From the NCBI RefSeq assembly GCF_014699005.1, contig NZ_JACWZY010000050.1, positions 1 through 37,701 of the forward strand: a DNA stretch of 37,701 bases, in the 5' to 3' direction. Shown here piece after piece: positions 31,230-37,701 of this stretch. A model generated the notes under the pieces. The model searched no databases. It saw only the letters and a program-made list of their open reading frames with translations, and had not been told where the DNA came from. The DNA is from Spirosoma profusum (lineage in GTDB: Bacteria; Bacteroidota; Bacteroidia; Cytophagales; Spirosomataceae). Position 1 is the stretch's first letter; each line of letters begins with the position of its first letter. A program made the translations under genes and the position numbers.

Positions 31230-32315
31230 TTATGGTTTGTCTGGATATGCTTTAACTAAAGCGTTCGCTTCCTCCGAAGTTAGTATCGAAACACAGCCAT
31301 GCCGGGCTTCCGACGGAAAACTGACGTCTTCTTCAACAGTCCAGTGGATCAAATCCGGCGAGTAAGAGGCACCAAAACGGTTCGTCATACAGTAATCGTA
31401 GAACAGCAGCCAGCCGGGTTTGACGGGGTCCTTTATCGCAGTTGGCCCTTCGGTAATAACCGGAACAATCTGCCCTTTATTCAATGGGCCTTCCACCAGA
31501 TTGTATGGCCCTTCAAGATTCTTCGACGTAGCGACTCGAATAGCTCGCCTTTCGCCAGTTTTGGCGCCAAATTCCTCCTCCTTATGAAAGAGGTAATACG
31601 TTCCTTTTTCTTCCAGCACGGTTCCATCGATCACCGAATAAGGAGGGGCAAAAAATACCGTAGCCGGCGTAAATGTTTTCCAGTCGCGTGTCCGGCAGGA
31701 CCAAAGCCGACTTTCTTTCCAGCCTGCATCTTTAAATGACGACGACCAGATTAATACGTACTCACTCGTTTTGTCGTCGTAAAACCATTCTGGTGCCCAG
31801 ATATTTCTCGCTAACGTTCCTGAATCACTACGTACATCTTTCATCAGGGATAATGGTCCTTCAACCTGCCAGTGAATCAGATCTTTGGACGTAATGTAAA
31901 GGCAACTTGGTCCTACTTTTGCGCGATCAGTACCGGATCCACCTCCCGTTGACAAAATGCGCCAAAGTCCATCGGGTCCACGACGCACATAAGGATCACG
32001 AACATGATGCTCCCGGACCGGTTTGTTGTCGTTTAAAGCCGTCCAATGGCGTCCATCGGTGGATAAAGCGATGTGCAGCTTATTGATCAGCATGGGGTCG
32101 GGTAGGGGTACCTCAACTGTTTTTCCCTGTGCATCAATCTCGATACGTGTCGGATAACGCTGACGGAAGTAAGTTAGCATCCATACGTTCTTGCCAGCCG
32201 CAATTTTGAGCGGCACTTTGGCTGTTGCGTCTTGGGCTGTTGCTTCGTTTTTGGGTTGTGCCAAAGCTTCTCCCAGAGAGAAAGTCAAAATAATAAATAA
32301 AGTTGTAAGCTTCAT
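31230..32315 (-). CDS. Secreted GH43-like glycosidase
   Basis: The 361-aa protein has a signal peptide of about residues 1-19 (ending GEALAQ). Motifs of a five-bladed propeller glycosidase follow: REHHVRDPYVRRGPDGLWRIL, IWAPEWFYDDKTSEYVLIWSSS, SVIDGTVLEEKGTYYLFHKEE, and VITEGPTAIKDPVKPGWLLFYDY (interrupted family words). The acidic residues in RDPY, APEW and IDGTV are candidate catalytic and pKa-modulating residues, as in GH43 and related families. It is divergent from a sulfatase gene, which suggests joint removal of sugars and sulfate from a glycan. The substrate is not predictable. Confidence 0.82.
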   Translation of the reverse strand: MKLTTLFIILTFSLGEALAQPKNEATAQDATAKVPLKIAAGKNVWMLTYFRQRYPTRIEIDAQGKTVEVPLPDPMLINKLHIALSTDGRHWTALNDNKPVREHHVRDPYVRRGPDGLWRILSTGGGSGTDRAKVGPSCLYITSKDLIHWQVEGPLSLMKDVRSDSGTLARNIWAPEWFYDDKTSEYVLIWSSSFKDAGWKESRLWSCRTRDWKTFTPATVFFAPPYSVIDGTVLEEKGTYYLFHKEEEFGAKTGERRAIRVATSKNLEGPYNLVEGPLNKGQIVPVITEGPTAIKDPVKPGWLLFYDYCMTNRFGASYSPDLIHWTVEEDVSFPSEARHGCVSILTSEEANALVKAYPDKP

Positions 32316-32685
32316 CTGTACTGAATAAATGGAATGTGTTTAAACTTTTATTCGAAAGCGGTTTTTGTCATTCTGACGTAGGAAGAATCTTAAAGTTTCC
32401 TTGTTCATAAGTCAGGAAACCTTAAGATTCTTCCTACGTCAGAATGACAAAAACACTCATTTGCGACTTTTTCCCGAAAGTTTAAACAGGTTTATGGTTA
32501 ATCTTTTGAAAACCACGTCAAAAATGGGTGTTTTATCATGCTGAAGTACGACAAAGTGCTTTTAGAAAAAAGCTTAAAATGGTTTTGGGTTGACACTTCG
32601 CTACATACTGCCCGTTGCGTTCACAAAGTTAGAAAAGAGCTATTTATATGCTTTTGGGGTATATCTTTTCTGCGAAACACCTCGT
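32316..32685. other. Divergent intergenic region of the glycosidase/sulfatase pair
   Basis: The 370-bp space between the two divergent starts holds the 32361-32454 palindrome and an A/T-rich segment before the sulfatase. No TAnnTTTG element at proper spacing was found. An in-frame upstream start at 32590 exists for the sulfatase but would bury its signal peptide. Confidence 0.5.
32361..32454. repeat. Palindromic repeat, CTGACGTAGGAAG family, copy 2
   Basis: Perfect 33-bp arms (32361-32393 and 32422-32454) start GTTTTTGTCATTCTGACGTA. Pairing continues inward (GTTTCCT) with one mismatch. The layout and words (TGACGnAGGAAG, TCTTAA) match the element at 18689-18783, but bases differ in compensating pairs. 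Confidence 0.88.
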
Positions 32686-34107
32686 ATGGTAAAACATCCT
32701 TATTCTTTCCTTTGGCTGATATTCGTTACGTTAACAGGGAGCATCGCATTCATTGGTAAACCGAATGTAACCTTATCGGCACAAAACCCAAAGGCTTCCA
32801 GACCCCACATCATCCTGTTTATCTCAGACGATCATGGTTACGAGGACGCCGGTTTTGCTGGAGCAAAGGTCGTACGAACCCCCAATCTGGATGCCTTGAG
32901 CAAAGAAAGTTTGCGATTTACCCATGCATTCTGCAATACGCCAAACTGTGTTCCGTCGAGAGCAGTAATCAGTACGGGGTTGATGCCGGCACGTAACGGC
33001 GCGCATCCCAACCACAGTAAGATTAATGCCGGAATCAAAACGATACCTGTGTATATGCAGGAGTTGGGCTATCAGACAATACTGGCGGGAAAAGATCACG
33101 TATGGCCACAATCGGCCTATCCATACGTTTATCTGAAAAAGAAAGATCACGATTACCAAAAAATCGACTCAGTACTGGCTGCCCACGCCAAACCGAAACA
33201 AAAACCGCTTTTTCTGGTCGTCGCAACGGATAACCCGCATGTGCCCTGGCCAACCCTGGAGGGCTATGATCCAAAGACAGTCGACGTACCGCCATTTCTG
33301 GTTGATACCGACGTAACGCGGCAAGTTCGAGCGAAGTATTACACCGACGTAACGGATATGGATAAAACGATGGGAGAGTGCCTCAAATCGATGAAGAAAT
33401 ACGGTTATTCTGATAATACGTTGTTCCTGTATACGACGGATAATGGACCGCAGTGGCCTTTTGGCAAATGGAATCTTTACGATCAGGGTATACGGGTACC
33501 GATGCTGGTACGTTGGCCGGGAAAAATAAAGCCGGGCACGACCGACGCGATGACCTCTCTTGTAGACCTACTTCCTATGTTGCTGGATGCGATTGGCGGT
33601 AACGTACCAACTGGATTGGATGGCCGAAGCTTTCTACCCGTACTTACGGGCCAACGAACATCGCACCGCGACACGATTTACACGACGTACACGGCCGATA
33701 CGCGCTACGGAGCTTTCAACTACTACCCAATACGTAGCATTCGTACCCGCCAGCTCAAATACATTATGAATCTGGAACCCGGTCTCACCTATACGACACA
33801 CATCACCAATGCCAAACCCGAAGACGGTACAGATTACTGGGAGTCGTGGGTCGAGAAGGCCAAAACAGATACCAAAGCTGCACAACGTGTTTTGGCGTAT
33901 CAGCAACGCCCCTCCGAAGAATTATATGATCTGGAAAAAGACCCGTACGAACTGACAAATCTGGCAGCAAAGCCCGAAAACCGCGCTACGTTGACGGCGT
34001 TCAGAAGAGCAATGGAAAATTGGATGGAGACCCAGAACGATCAGGATGGATTAACGCGCTACTTCTTCAACATCAAGTACGGCAAGAAGAAGTTAATTAA
34101 GAAGTGA
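32686..34107 (+). CDS. Secreted sulfatase (type I, formylglycine)
   Basis: From ATG 32686 the protein has 473 aa and a signal-peptide-like start (MVKHPYSFLWLIFVTLTGSI). The metal site begins at FISDDHGYED (Asp48/49). The C-x-P-S-R signature is CVPSR with Cys88, the residue converted to formylglycine by a maturase. TTDNGPQWPFGKWNLYDQGIRVPMLV carries further metal and sulfate residues, split by the usual spacing. It hydrolyses sulfate esters, probably of glycans, in the periplasm or outside. Starting at 32590 would place 32 residues before the signal sequence, so 32686 is preferred. Confidence 0.92.
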   Translation: MVKHPYSFLWLIFVTLTGSIAFIGKPNVTLSAQNPKASRPHIILFISDDHGYEDAGFAGAKVVRTPNLDALSKESLRFTHAFCNTPNCVPSRAVISTGLMPARNGAHPNHSKINAGIKTIPVYMQELGYQTILAGKDHVWPQSAYPYVYLKKKDHDYQKIDSVLAAHAKPKQKPLFLVVATDNPHVPWPTLEGYDPKTVDVPPFLVDTDVTRQVRAKYYTDVTDMDKTMGECLKSMKKYGYSDNTLFLYTTDNGPQWPFGKWNLYDQGIRVPMLVRWPGKIKPGTTDAMTSLVDLLPMLLDAIGGNVPTGLDGRSFLPVLTGQRTSHRDTIYTTYTADTRYGAFNYYPIRSIRTRQLKYIMNLEPGLTYTTHITNAKPEDGTDYWESWVEKAKTDTKAAQRVLAYQQRPSEELYDLEKDPYELTNLAAKPENRATLTAFRRAMENWMETQNDQDGLTRYFFNIKYGKKKLIKK

Positions 34108-34265
34108 AGCTGTTTAAGGTTTCTCGTTGAGCGACTAAATAGGCTACTCGTTATGTGTCCTTACCCCTAAATCCCCTGAAGGAGACTTTGCTCGGGTTTA
34201 GATAAAGGCCCCTTCTGTGGATTTAGGGGTAAGGACAGGCAGTAAATCAAAGCTTAAACAGCTTC
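34106..34265. repeat. Nested inverted repeats between convergent genes
   Basis: The outer arms GAAGCTGTTTAA (34106-34117) and TTAAACAGCTTC (34254-34265) are perfect. Inside, TGTCCTTACCCCTAAATCC (34156-34174) pairs perfectly with 34219-34237, and further partial pairing (GAAGGnG, CTTT) continues inward. The block starts at the sulfatase stop (34105-34107) and ends 13 nt before the DUF5916 stop. It may be a two-way terminator or a small mobile palindrome. Confidence 0.85.
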
Positions 34266-34277
34266 TAACTAAAAAAG

Positions 34278-36947
34278 CTATTTCAAAAACCGATACGTCA
34301 TTTTTACCAGAAAAATATTCCGCCCCTGCTGGGAAAATAGATTATCGAACAGGCTGCGGTTGAGCGGTGAACTTAGGTCACTGGCGACGGCGGGTGTGTT
34401 CCCCTGCGACCACACCAGATACAGCTCCGACCCCGGTTTATATTCCCATCGGGCTACCAGATTCGAGCGGAACTGCACGAAATTAAAATCGGGCTTGCCG
34501 AACGTGTAATCAACGGAACCATCGCGGTTTTCATCGACAACGTAACGTCCGTCCTCGAAACGCAGCTCACTACCCGAAAACCGCCGAAACCGCTGGTCGA
34601 AATCGTTGTTGAGCGGGTCTGCTACGTAGGCAAAATGTTGATACGTTGGCCGCGTAATAAACGGCTGACCGTAGTACTGAATGGTTAGATCGGGTGTGAT
34701 GTTGTAGTTCAGACGTAGCGTGTAGCGCATGGTGTGCTGATTCACTTCGCTAACGATAGTACGTAGCGAACCGTTGTACGTAGCGCTACCGACATATTGA
34801 TCCTGCCGACGCCAGTTGTGCGTGTAGCCCGTACTTAAGCTAATGTTAAGAGCATCTAGGGGTTGCACACGTAGCGTGAATGTTACGTCGTTACTGCGTG
34901 CGGTATGCTCGAAACCCCACGAATTAGCGAATTCAACCGAGCCCAGCACTTTTTTACGGAAATCGCTTTGAATGTACCCCCAATGATTAATCCCCGACGG
35001 TAAACGTAACGACGACCCACCCCGCAACGCATTATTCGACACCTCGTACGGATTCCAGGTAGCGCCAGTACCCACCTGCCAGTTGTTGCGGAACGTAGCA
35101 TGGACGTTACTGTTAAACGCCTGATACAGAAACTGTCCGCCAAAATCCCAGCGTGACCAGTGGTTGTAATTGATACGGGCATTTCGGAAAATTGAAAACG
35201 ACTTCTGATAATGCAGACCGGCCCAGGTGAAATGGTTGATTTCGTTGCTGGTCAGCATGAAGCCGATGTCGTTGAGTTCCAGTTCGGGGGAACGATACGT
35301 AATGCCGGTTTCGAACTTGAAAACCTGTCCCAGCTTGCCCGATTTTCCGCCGATTTTCCCGAACCGGAACGTACCGCCCGTTCCGGTCAGCGATGTTCGC
35401 CCTTCATCGACACCAATTTCCGATGCGTTGCTACGTTGAAATAAATGCTCGAACGCGCGTTGAGTATTGGCAATTACTTCTTTCGAGCCCTGCACCTGAC
35501 TGAAAATCACGTTTCCACGGAAATACCACGTTCGATTTTTCCAGAAATGCAGGAAATCCAACCCGCCCGAATACGCGTTGGTGTGAAGCAAGTGATTCAG
35601 GTTATTCTCCCGATTAACACTCGTGAAAATGCCGCCGATGACCGTATTTCCCGCATCGATATCTTTTTGCAATCGCCCGACGAAGTAACTGGTGAGTGGT
35701 TCAACAGTTTCCTGCCGACGGTCGCCCGCCCGGTCGATTTCGGCCATGGTACGTCCGGTAATGCTTTCGAGAACGCCAATGCTCCAGCCTTTTTTCGTTT
35801 TTCCGCTAAACTTAGCTGCTCCCAGAATCGGCGTATTTTGTGGTACCTGGGCGTACTCGCGCTGGGCCAGCGAAGGGTAGCCGTGGGGTGAGCCACCAAT
35901 TCGACGCGAGTAAAACAGCAAATCAGAATCGTAGTTGCCACCGGCTTCGGAACCGGTTAGCTGATAATCGAAAATGTTGCGGCTTTCGATGAAAAACGGG
36001 CGACGTTCTTCAAAAAAATTCTGAAAACCATCGATACGTACCCGCGATGGATCAGCTTCGACCTGCCCGAAATCGGGATTTACGGTAAAATCGAGGATGA
36101 GGTCGCTGGTGACGGCCACTTTCCCATCGAGCCCAACCGACACTTTTGAGTCAGAGCCAGTGGCAAAGGGGTTTCCTTCCTCGCGTTGGTATTTTTCGGT
36201 TTTAGCTACTACGTAGGGAGCAATCTCAATCTGCTTCTGCGACGGTACGTTCTTCAAACCATGCAGTTCGCCGAATCCACTCACCCAAACTCCCGAATTC
36301 TGTGGAATGTATTGCCAGACGGAGCGTTCTTCTTTCCGGAAAATCCGACGCTGAACCTGAATCCCCCACACTTTGTCGGCCTCATTGCCATAGCGCAACT
36401 GACTCAGTGGAATTTTCACTTCAGCGGTCCAGCCTGTAGTGTCGACATGCGTTTTTCCGTACCAGATGGGATTCCAGCTCGTGTCCCAATTGTTGCCGTT
36501 TTGCGAGATGAACTCATCGCCCCGAACCCCCGAAACCGATAGAGAAAACGAAAACGCGGTACGTTTGTCATAGTAACTGTCGATGTTGATTTCCACCCAA
36601 TCACCCGGAAATTCATCCCGGCGACTCATTCGTTTAATGATCGAATCGGGTGCGGCATCGAGGCATCGATAGCCGACGTACAGGAATTTGTCGTCATAGA
36701 GAATCTTGAACAGCGTAGGTTGCCCGGGCGCTTTGCCTTCGTTGGGCTGATACTGTGTAAAGTTCCCCGACCATTCAACCGCATTCCAGGCAGACTCATC
36801 TGGAATACCGTCTAACCGTATTGGCTGTGTAATACGTTGCGTGTAATATTTCCTTTTTTCAATAGGCGCATTTTTCGACGGCGCGTTCTGAGCCCGTACG
36901 AAAGCAAAACCAAGAAGTAAAATAGCCGTAAAAATCGCTCGACTCAT
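34278..36947 (-). CDS. DUF5916 outer-membrane protein with CBM9-like domain
   Basis: The 889-aa protein (from ATG 36947) opens with a signal peptide (MSRAIFTAILLLGFAFVRAQ); an upstream ATG at 36977 would add ten residues. An N-terminal CBM9-like carbohydrate-binding domain (about 40-200) has IRLDGIPDESAWNAVEWSG, DDKFLYVGYRCLD and WTAEVKIPLSQLRYG. The remaining ~650 residues are DUF5916: FRKEERSVWQYIP, DFTVNPDFGQVEADPSRV, FFEERRPFFIE, then aromatic beta-strands ending in VKMTYRFLK. This is typical of an outer-membrane barrel. Its role is unknown; carbohydrate-related uptake or binding is plausible. Confidence 0.9.
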   Translation of the reverse strand: MSRAIFTAILLLGFAFVRAQNAPSKNAPIEKRKYYTQRITQPIRLDGIPDESAWNAVEWSGNFTQYQPNEGKAPGQPTLFKILYDDKFLYVGYRCLDAAPDSIIKRMSRRDEFPGDWVEINIDSYYDKRTAFSFSLSVSGVRGDEFISQNGNNWDTSWNPIWYGKTHVDTTGWTAEVKIPLSQLRYGNEADKVWGIQVQRRIFRKEERSVWQYIPQNSGVWVSGFGELHGLKNVPSQKQIEIAPYVVAKTEKYQREEGNPFATGSDSKVSVGLDGKVAVTSDLILDFTVNPDFGQVEADPSRVRIDGFQNFFEERRPFFIESRNIFDYQLTGSEAGGNYDSDLLFYSRRIGGSPHGYPSLAQREYAQVPQNTPILGAAKFSGKTKKGWSIGVLESITGRTMAEIDRAGDRRQETVEPLTSYFVGRLQKDIDAGNTVIGGIFTSVNRENNLNHLLHTNAYSGGLDFLHFWKNRTWYFRGNVIFSQVQGSKEVIANTQRAFEHLFQRSNASEIGVDEGRTSLTGTGGTFRFGKIGGKSGKLGQVFKFETGITYRSPELELNDIGFMLTSNEINHFTWAGLHYQKSFSIFRNARINYNHWSRWDFGGQFLYQAFNSNVHATFRNNWQVGTGATWNPYEVSNNALRGGSSLRLPSGINHWGYIQSDFRKKVLGSVEFANSWGFEHTARSNDVTFTLRVQPLDALNISLSTGYTHNWRRQDQYVGSATYNGSLRTIVSEVNQHTMRYTLRLNYNITPDLTIQYYGQPFITRPTYQHFAYVADPLNNDFDQRFRRFSGSELRFEDGRYVVDENRDGSVDYTFGKPDFNFVQFRSNLVARWEYKPGSELYLVWSQGNTPAVASDLSSPLNRSLFDNLFSQQGRNIFLVKMTYRFLK

Positions 36948-37132
36948 GGAAGAAAGAAACCTGATAATCTGCGTCAAAGACGTAGGAATGCCCGGAAAAG
37001 TTGCTTAAGCCAGCAAGTTAAAGCGAAATTAAAAGGGGCCTCTGTTAATGTTTCTTAATAGTTTAACTGCCCATGCAGCGTTTTTAGGGGCATTTTCCTA
37101 AACTAGGGTCAAATGTAGTGTCAATACAGGCT

Positions 37133-37423
37133 CTATCCCAGTGCGTTCTTCACCCGGCCAATCGCTTCGTAGGCAATCCGAACGTCATCAGTAATATTTG
37201 GCGTGTCGGTACTGATCTTAGACGAACCAATACCTGTCAGAATATAATTAGCATTGATTTCTGGGTACGCTTTAATAATCGCTCCTAACGTATCGGTTCG
37301 CATAGCCTTCACCCGACCAATCTTAATTTGGTTCAGTGTATCATACGCTACGCCTGACGCTCTGGCTACGTCTCCGAGCGATAAATTCATGTTCTCAAAT
37401 ATCTGAAGCATTCGCTCGATCAT
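37133..37423 (-). CDS. Xre-family phage-type repressor
   Basis: The product has 96 aa from ATG 37423; an ATG at 37456 would add eleven residues. The HTH spans about residues 10-35 (NLSLGDVARASGVAYDTLNQIKIG) and is followed by the phage-repressor-like INANYILTGIGSS segment. It has no peptidase-like cleavage domain. It is divergent from a Rad52/22-like gene, with two TGTA-N4-TACA palindromes between them. This arrangement is common at the control region of prophages and integrated elements. It probably represses the rightward transcript. Confidence 0.82.
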   Translation of the reverse strand: MIERMLQIFENMNLSLGDVARASGVAYDTLNQIKIGRVKAMRTDTLGAIIKAYPEINANYILTGIGSSKISTDTPNITDDVRIAYEAIGRVKNALG

Positions 37424-37492
37424 TTTTCCCGTAATAAATAGCCGACTAGTGACCATAAAAGTAGTGGTTTAATGTATTGATTTAGTTTGATA

Positions 37493-37506
37493 CTGTAAAT
37501 ATACAG
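37493..37506. promoter_or_regulatory. Operator-like palindrome O1 of the Xre gene
   Basis: CTGTAAATATACAG has perfect 5-bp arms around AATA. It shares the TGTA-N4-TACA form with 37547-37558, 53 bp away centre to centre, as expected for paired repressor sites. Confidence 0.55.
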
Positions 37507-37536
37507 CTTCATCTTAAACAAAATAATATTTAATGC

Positions 37537-37567
37537 TTGTATTTGATGTATATATACAATATATTTG
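37537..37567 (+). promoter_or_regulatory. Promoter of the rightward Rad52-like gene with operator O2
   Basis: TTG (37537-37539) is followed after 20 nt by TATATTTG (37560-37567), a full Bacteroidota -33/-7 match. The palindrome TGTATATATACA (37547-37558) lies between the two boxes, where a bound repressor would block polymerase. Confidence 0.65.
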
Positions 37568-37597
37568 CTGTACGAAAACAATAAAACACATCTACTA

Positions 37598-37701
37598 ATG
37601 GAATTAAACATCTTAATCGCTCCAATCACTACGCAGGAAATCGAATGGCGTGTGCAGTCGCAGACCAAAGACGGACAGAAAATTATTGTTCTACCGTATA
37701 T
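37598..37701 (+). CDS. Rad52/22-like single-strand annealing protein (5' part)
   Basis: The frame opens at ATG 37598 and runs off the right edge (about 34 residues seen). The start MELNILIAPITTQEIEWRVQ followed by KDGQKIIVLPY resembles the N-terminus of Rad52/22-family recombination proteins found in Bacteroidota phages (EIEWRVQ...KDGxxxxVLAY). Such proteins anneal single strands during phage recombination. The call is tentative because only the first domain edge is visible. It is divergent from an Xre repressor. Confidence 0.6.
   Translation, partial: MELNILIAPITTQEIEWRVQSQTKDGQKIIVLPY

Noticed and set aside
32538..32759. Alternative small gene upstream of the sulfatase
   Set aside because: The frame overlaps the sulfatase signal peptide in another phase and has no recognisable feature.

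Overview
The window looks like a chromosomal segment of a Bacteroidota member, probably a Cytophagales/Spirosoma-like bacterium. The reasons are a secreted protein with a gliding-type (T9SS type B) C-terminal domain, a DUF5916 outer-membrane barrel protein, TonB-domain proteins with MORN-like repeats, GapN and MoxR of the kinds common in that phylum, and promoters of the TTG-N19/20-TAnnTTTG type instead of sigma70 boxes. The genus is inference. No rRNA, tRNA, CRISPR array or complete insertion sequence was seen.

Left part (1-7300): the 3' end of a cut gene; a 370-bp stretch without a convincing gene; a small secreted low-complexity protein with a perfect terminator; an unknown 101-aa protein whose start codon lies in a hairpin; a DUF3179 membrane protein; a T9SS-exported multidomain protein; a vanadium-haloperoxidase/PAP2-type enzyme with all three active-site motifs; purE; and a membrane-anchored LysM protein.

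Efflux locus (7444-12593): a MarR regulator is divergent from a tripartite pump (HlyD/EmrA adaptor, DHA2 EmrB transporter, TolC channel). Three AGTCAA/TTGACT half-site pairs cover the divergent promoters, so autoregulated drug-responsive control is likely. A lone acyl carrier protein gene follows.

Middle (12869-19816): a small secreted protein, ComB-like phosphatase, GcvT, a TonB-domain protein, a GapN-type dehydrogenase with an altered ELGG box, and an orphan ABC ATPase starting at TTG.

Long minus-strand run (20135-29918): mnmA, a DUF1080 protein, a HAD phosphatase/mutase, agmatine deiminase, a lipoprotein, two SurA/PpiC-type isomerases and moxR read in one direction. The isomerase pair and MoxR suggest an envelope-protein folding module.

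Right part (30154-37701): a secreted bicupin, a GH43-like glycosidase divergent from a sulfatase (probably degradation of a sulfated glycan), a DUF5916 protein, and at the edge an Xre regulator divergent from a Rad52/22-like recombination gene with TGTA-N4-TACA operators. The last pair looks like the start of a prophage or integrated element.

The most unusual content is between the genes. At least five families of long inverted repeats are present, several in two or three copies. One has two identical 123-bp copies, and all three of its copies lie immediately upstream of start codons. The word ACGTA/TACGT is also strongly over-used in the two genes counted by hand. No obviously new multigene system was recognised; the repeat families are the best candidates for follow-up.
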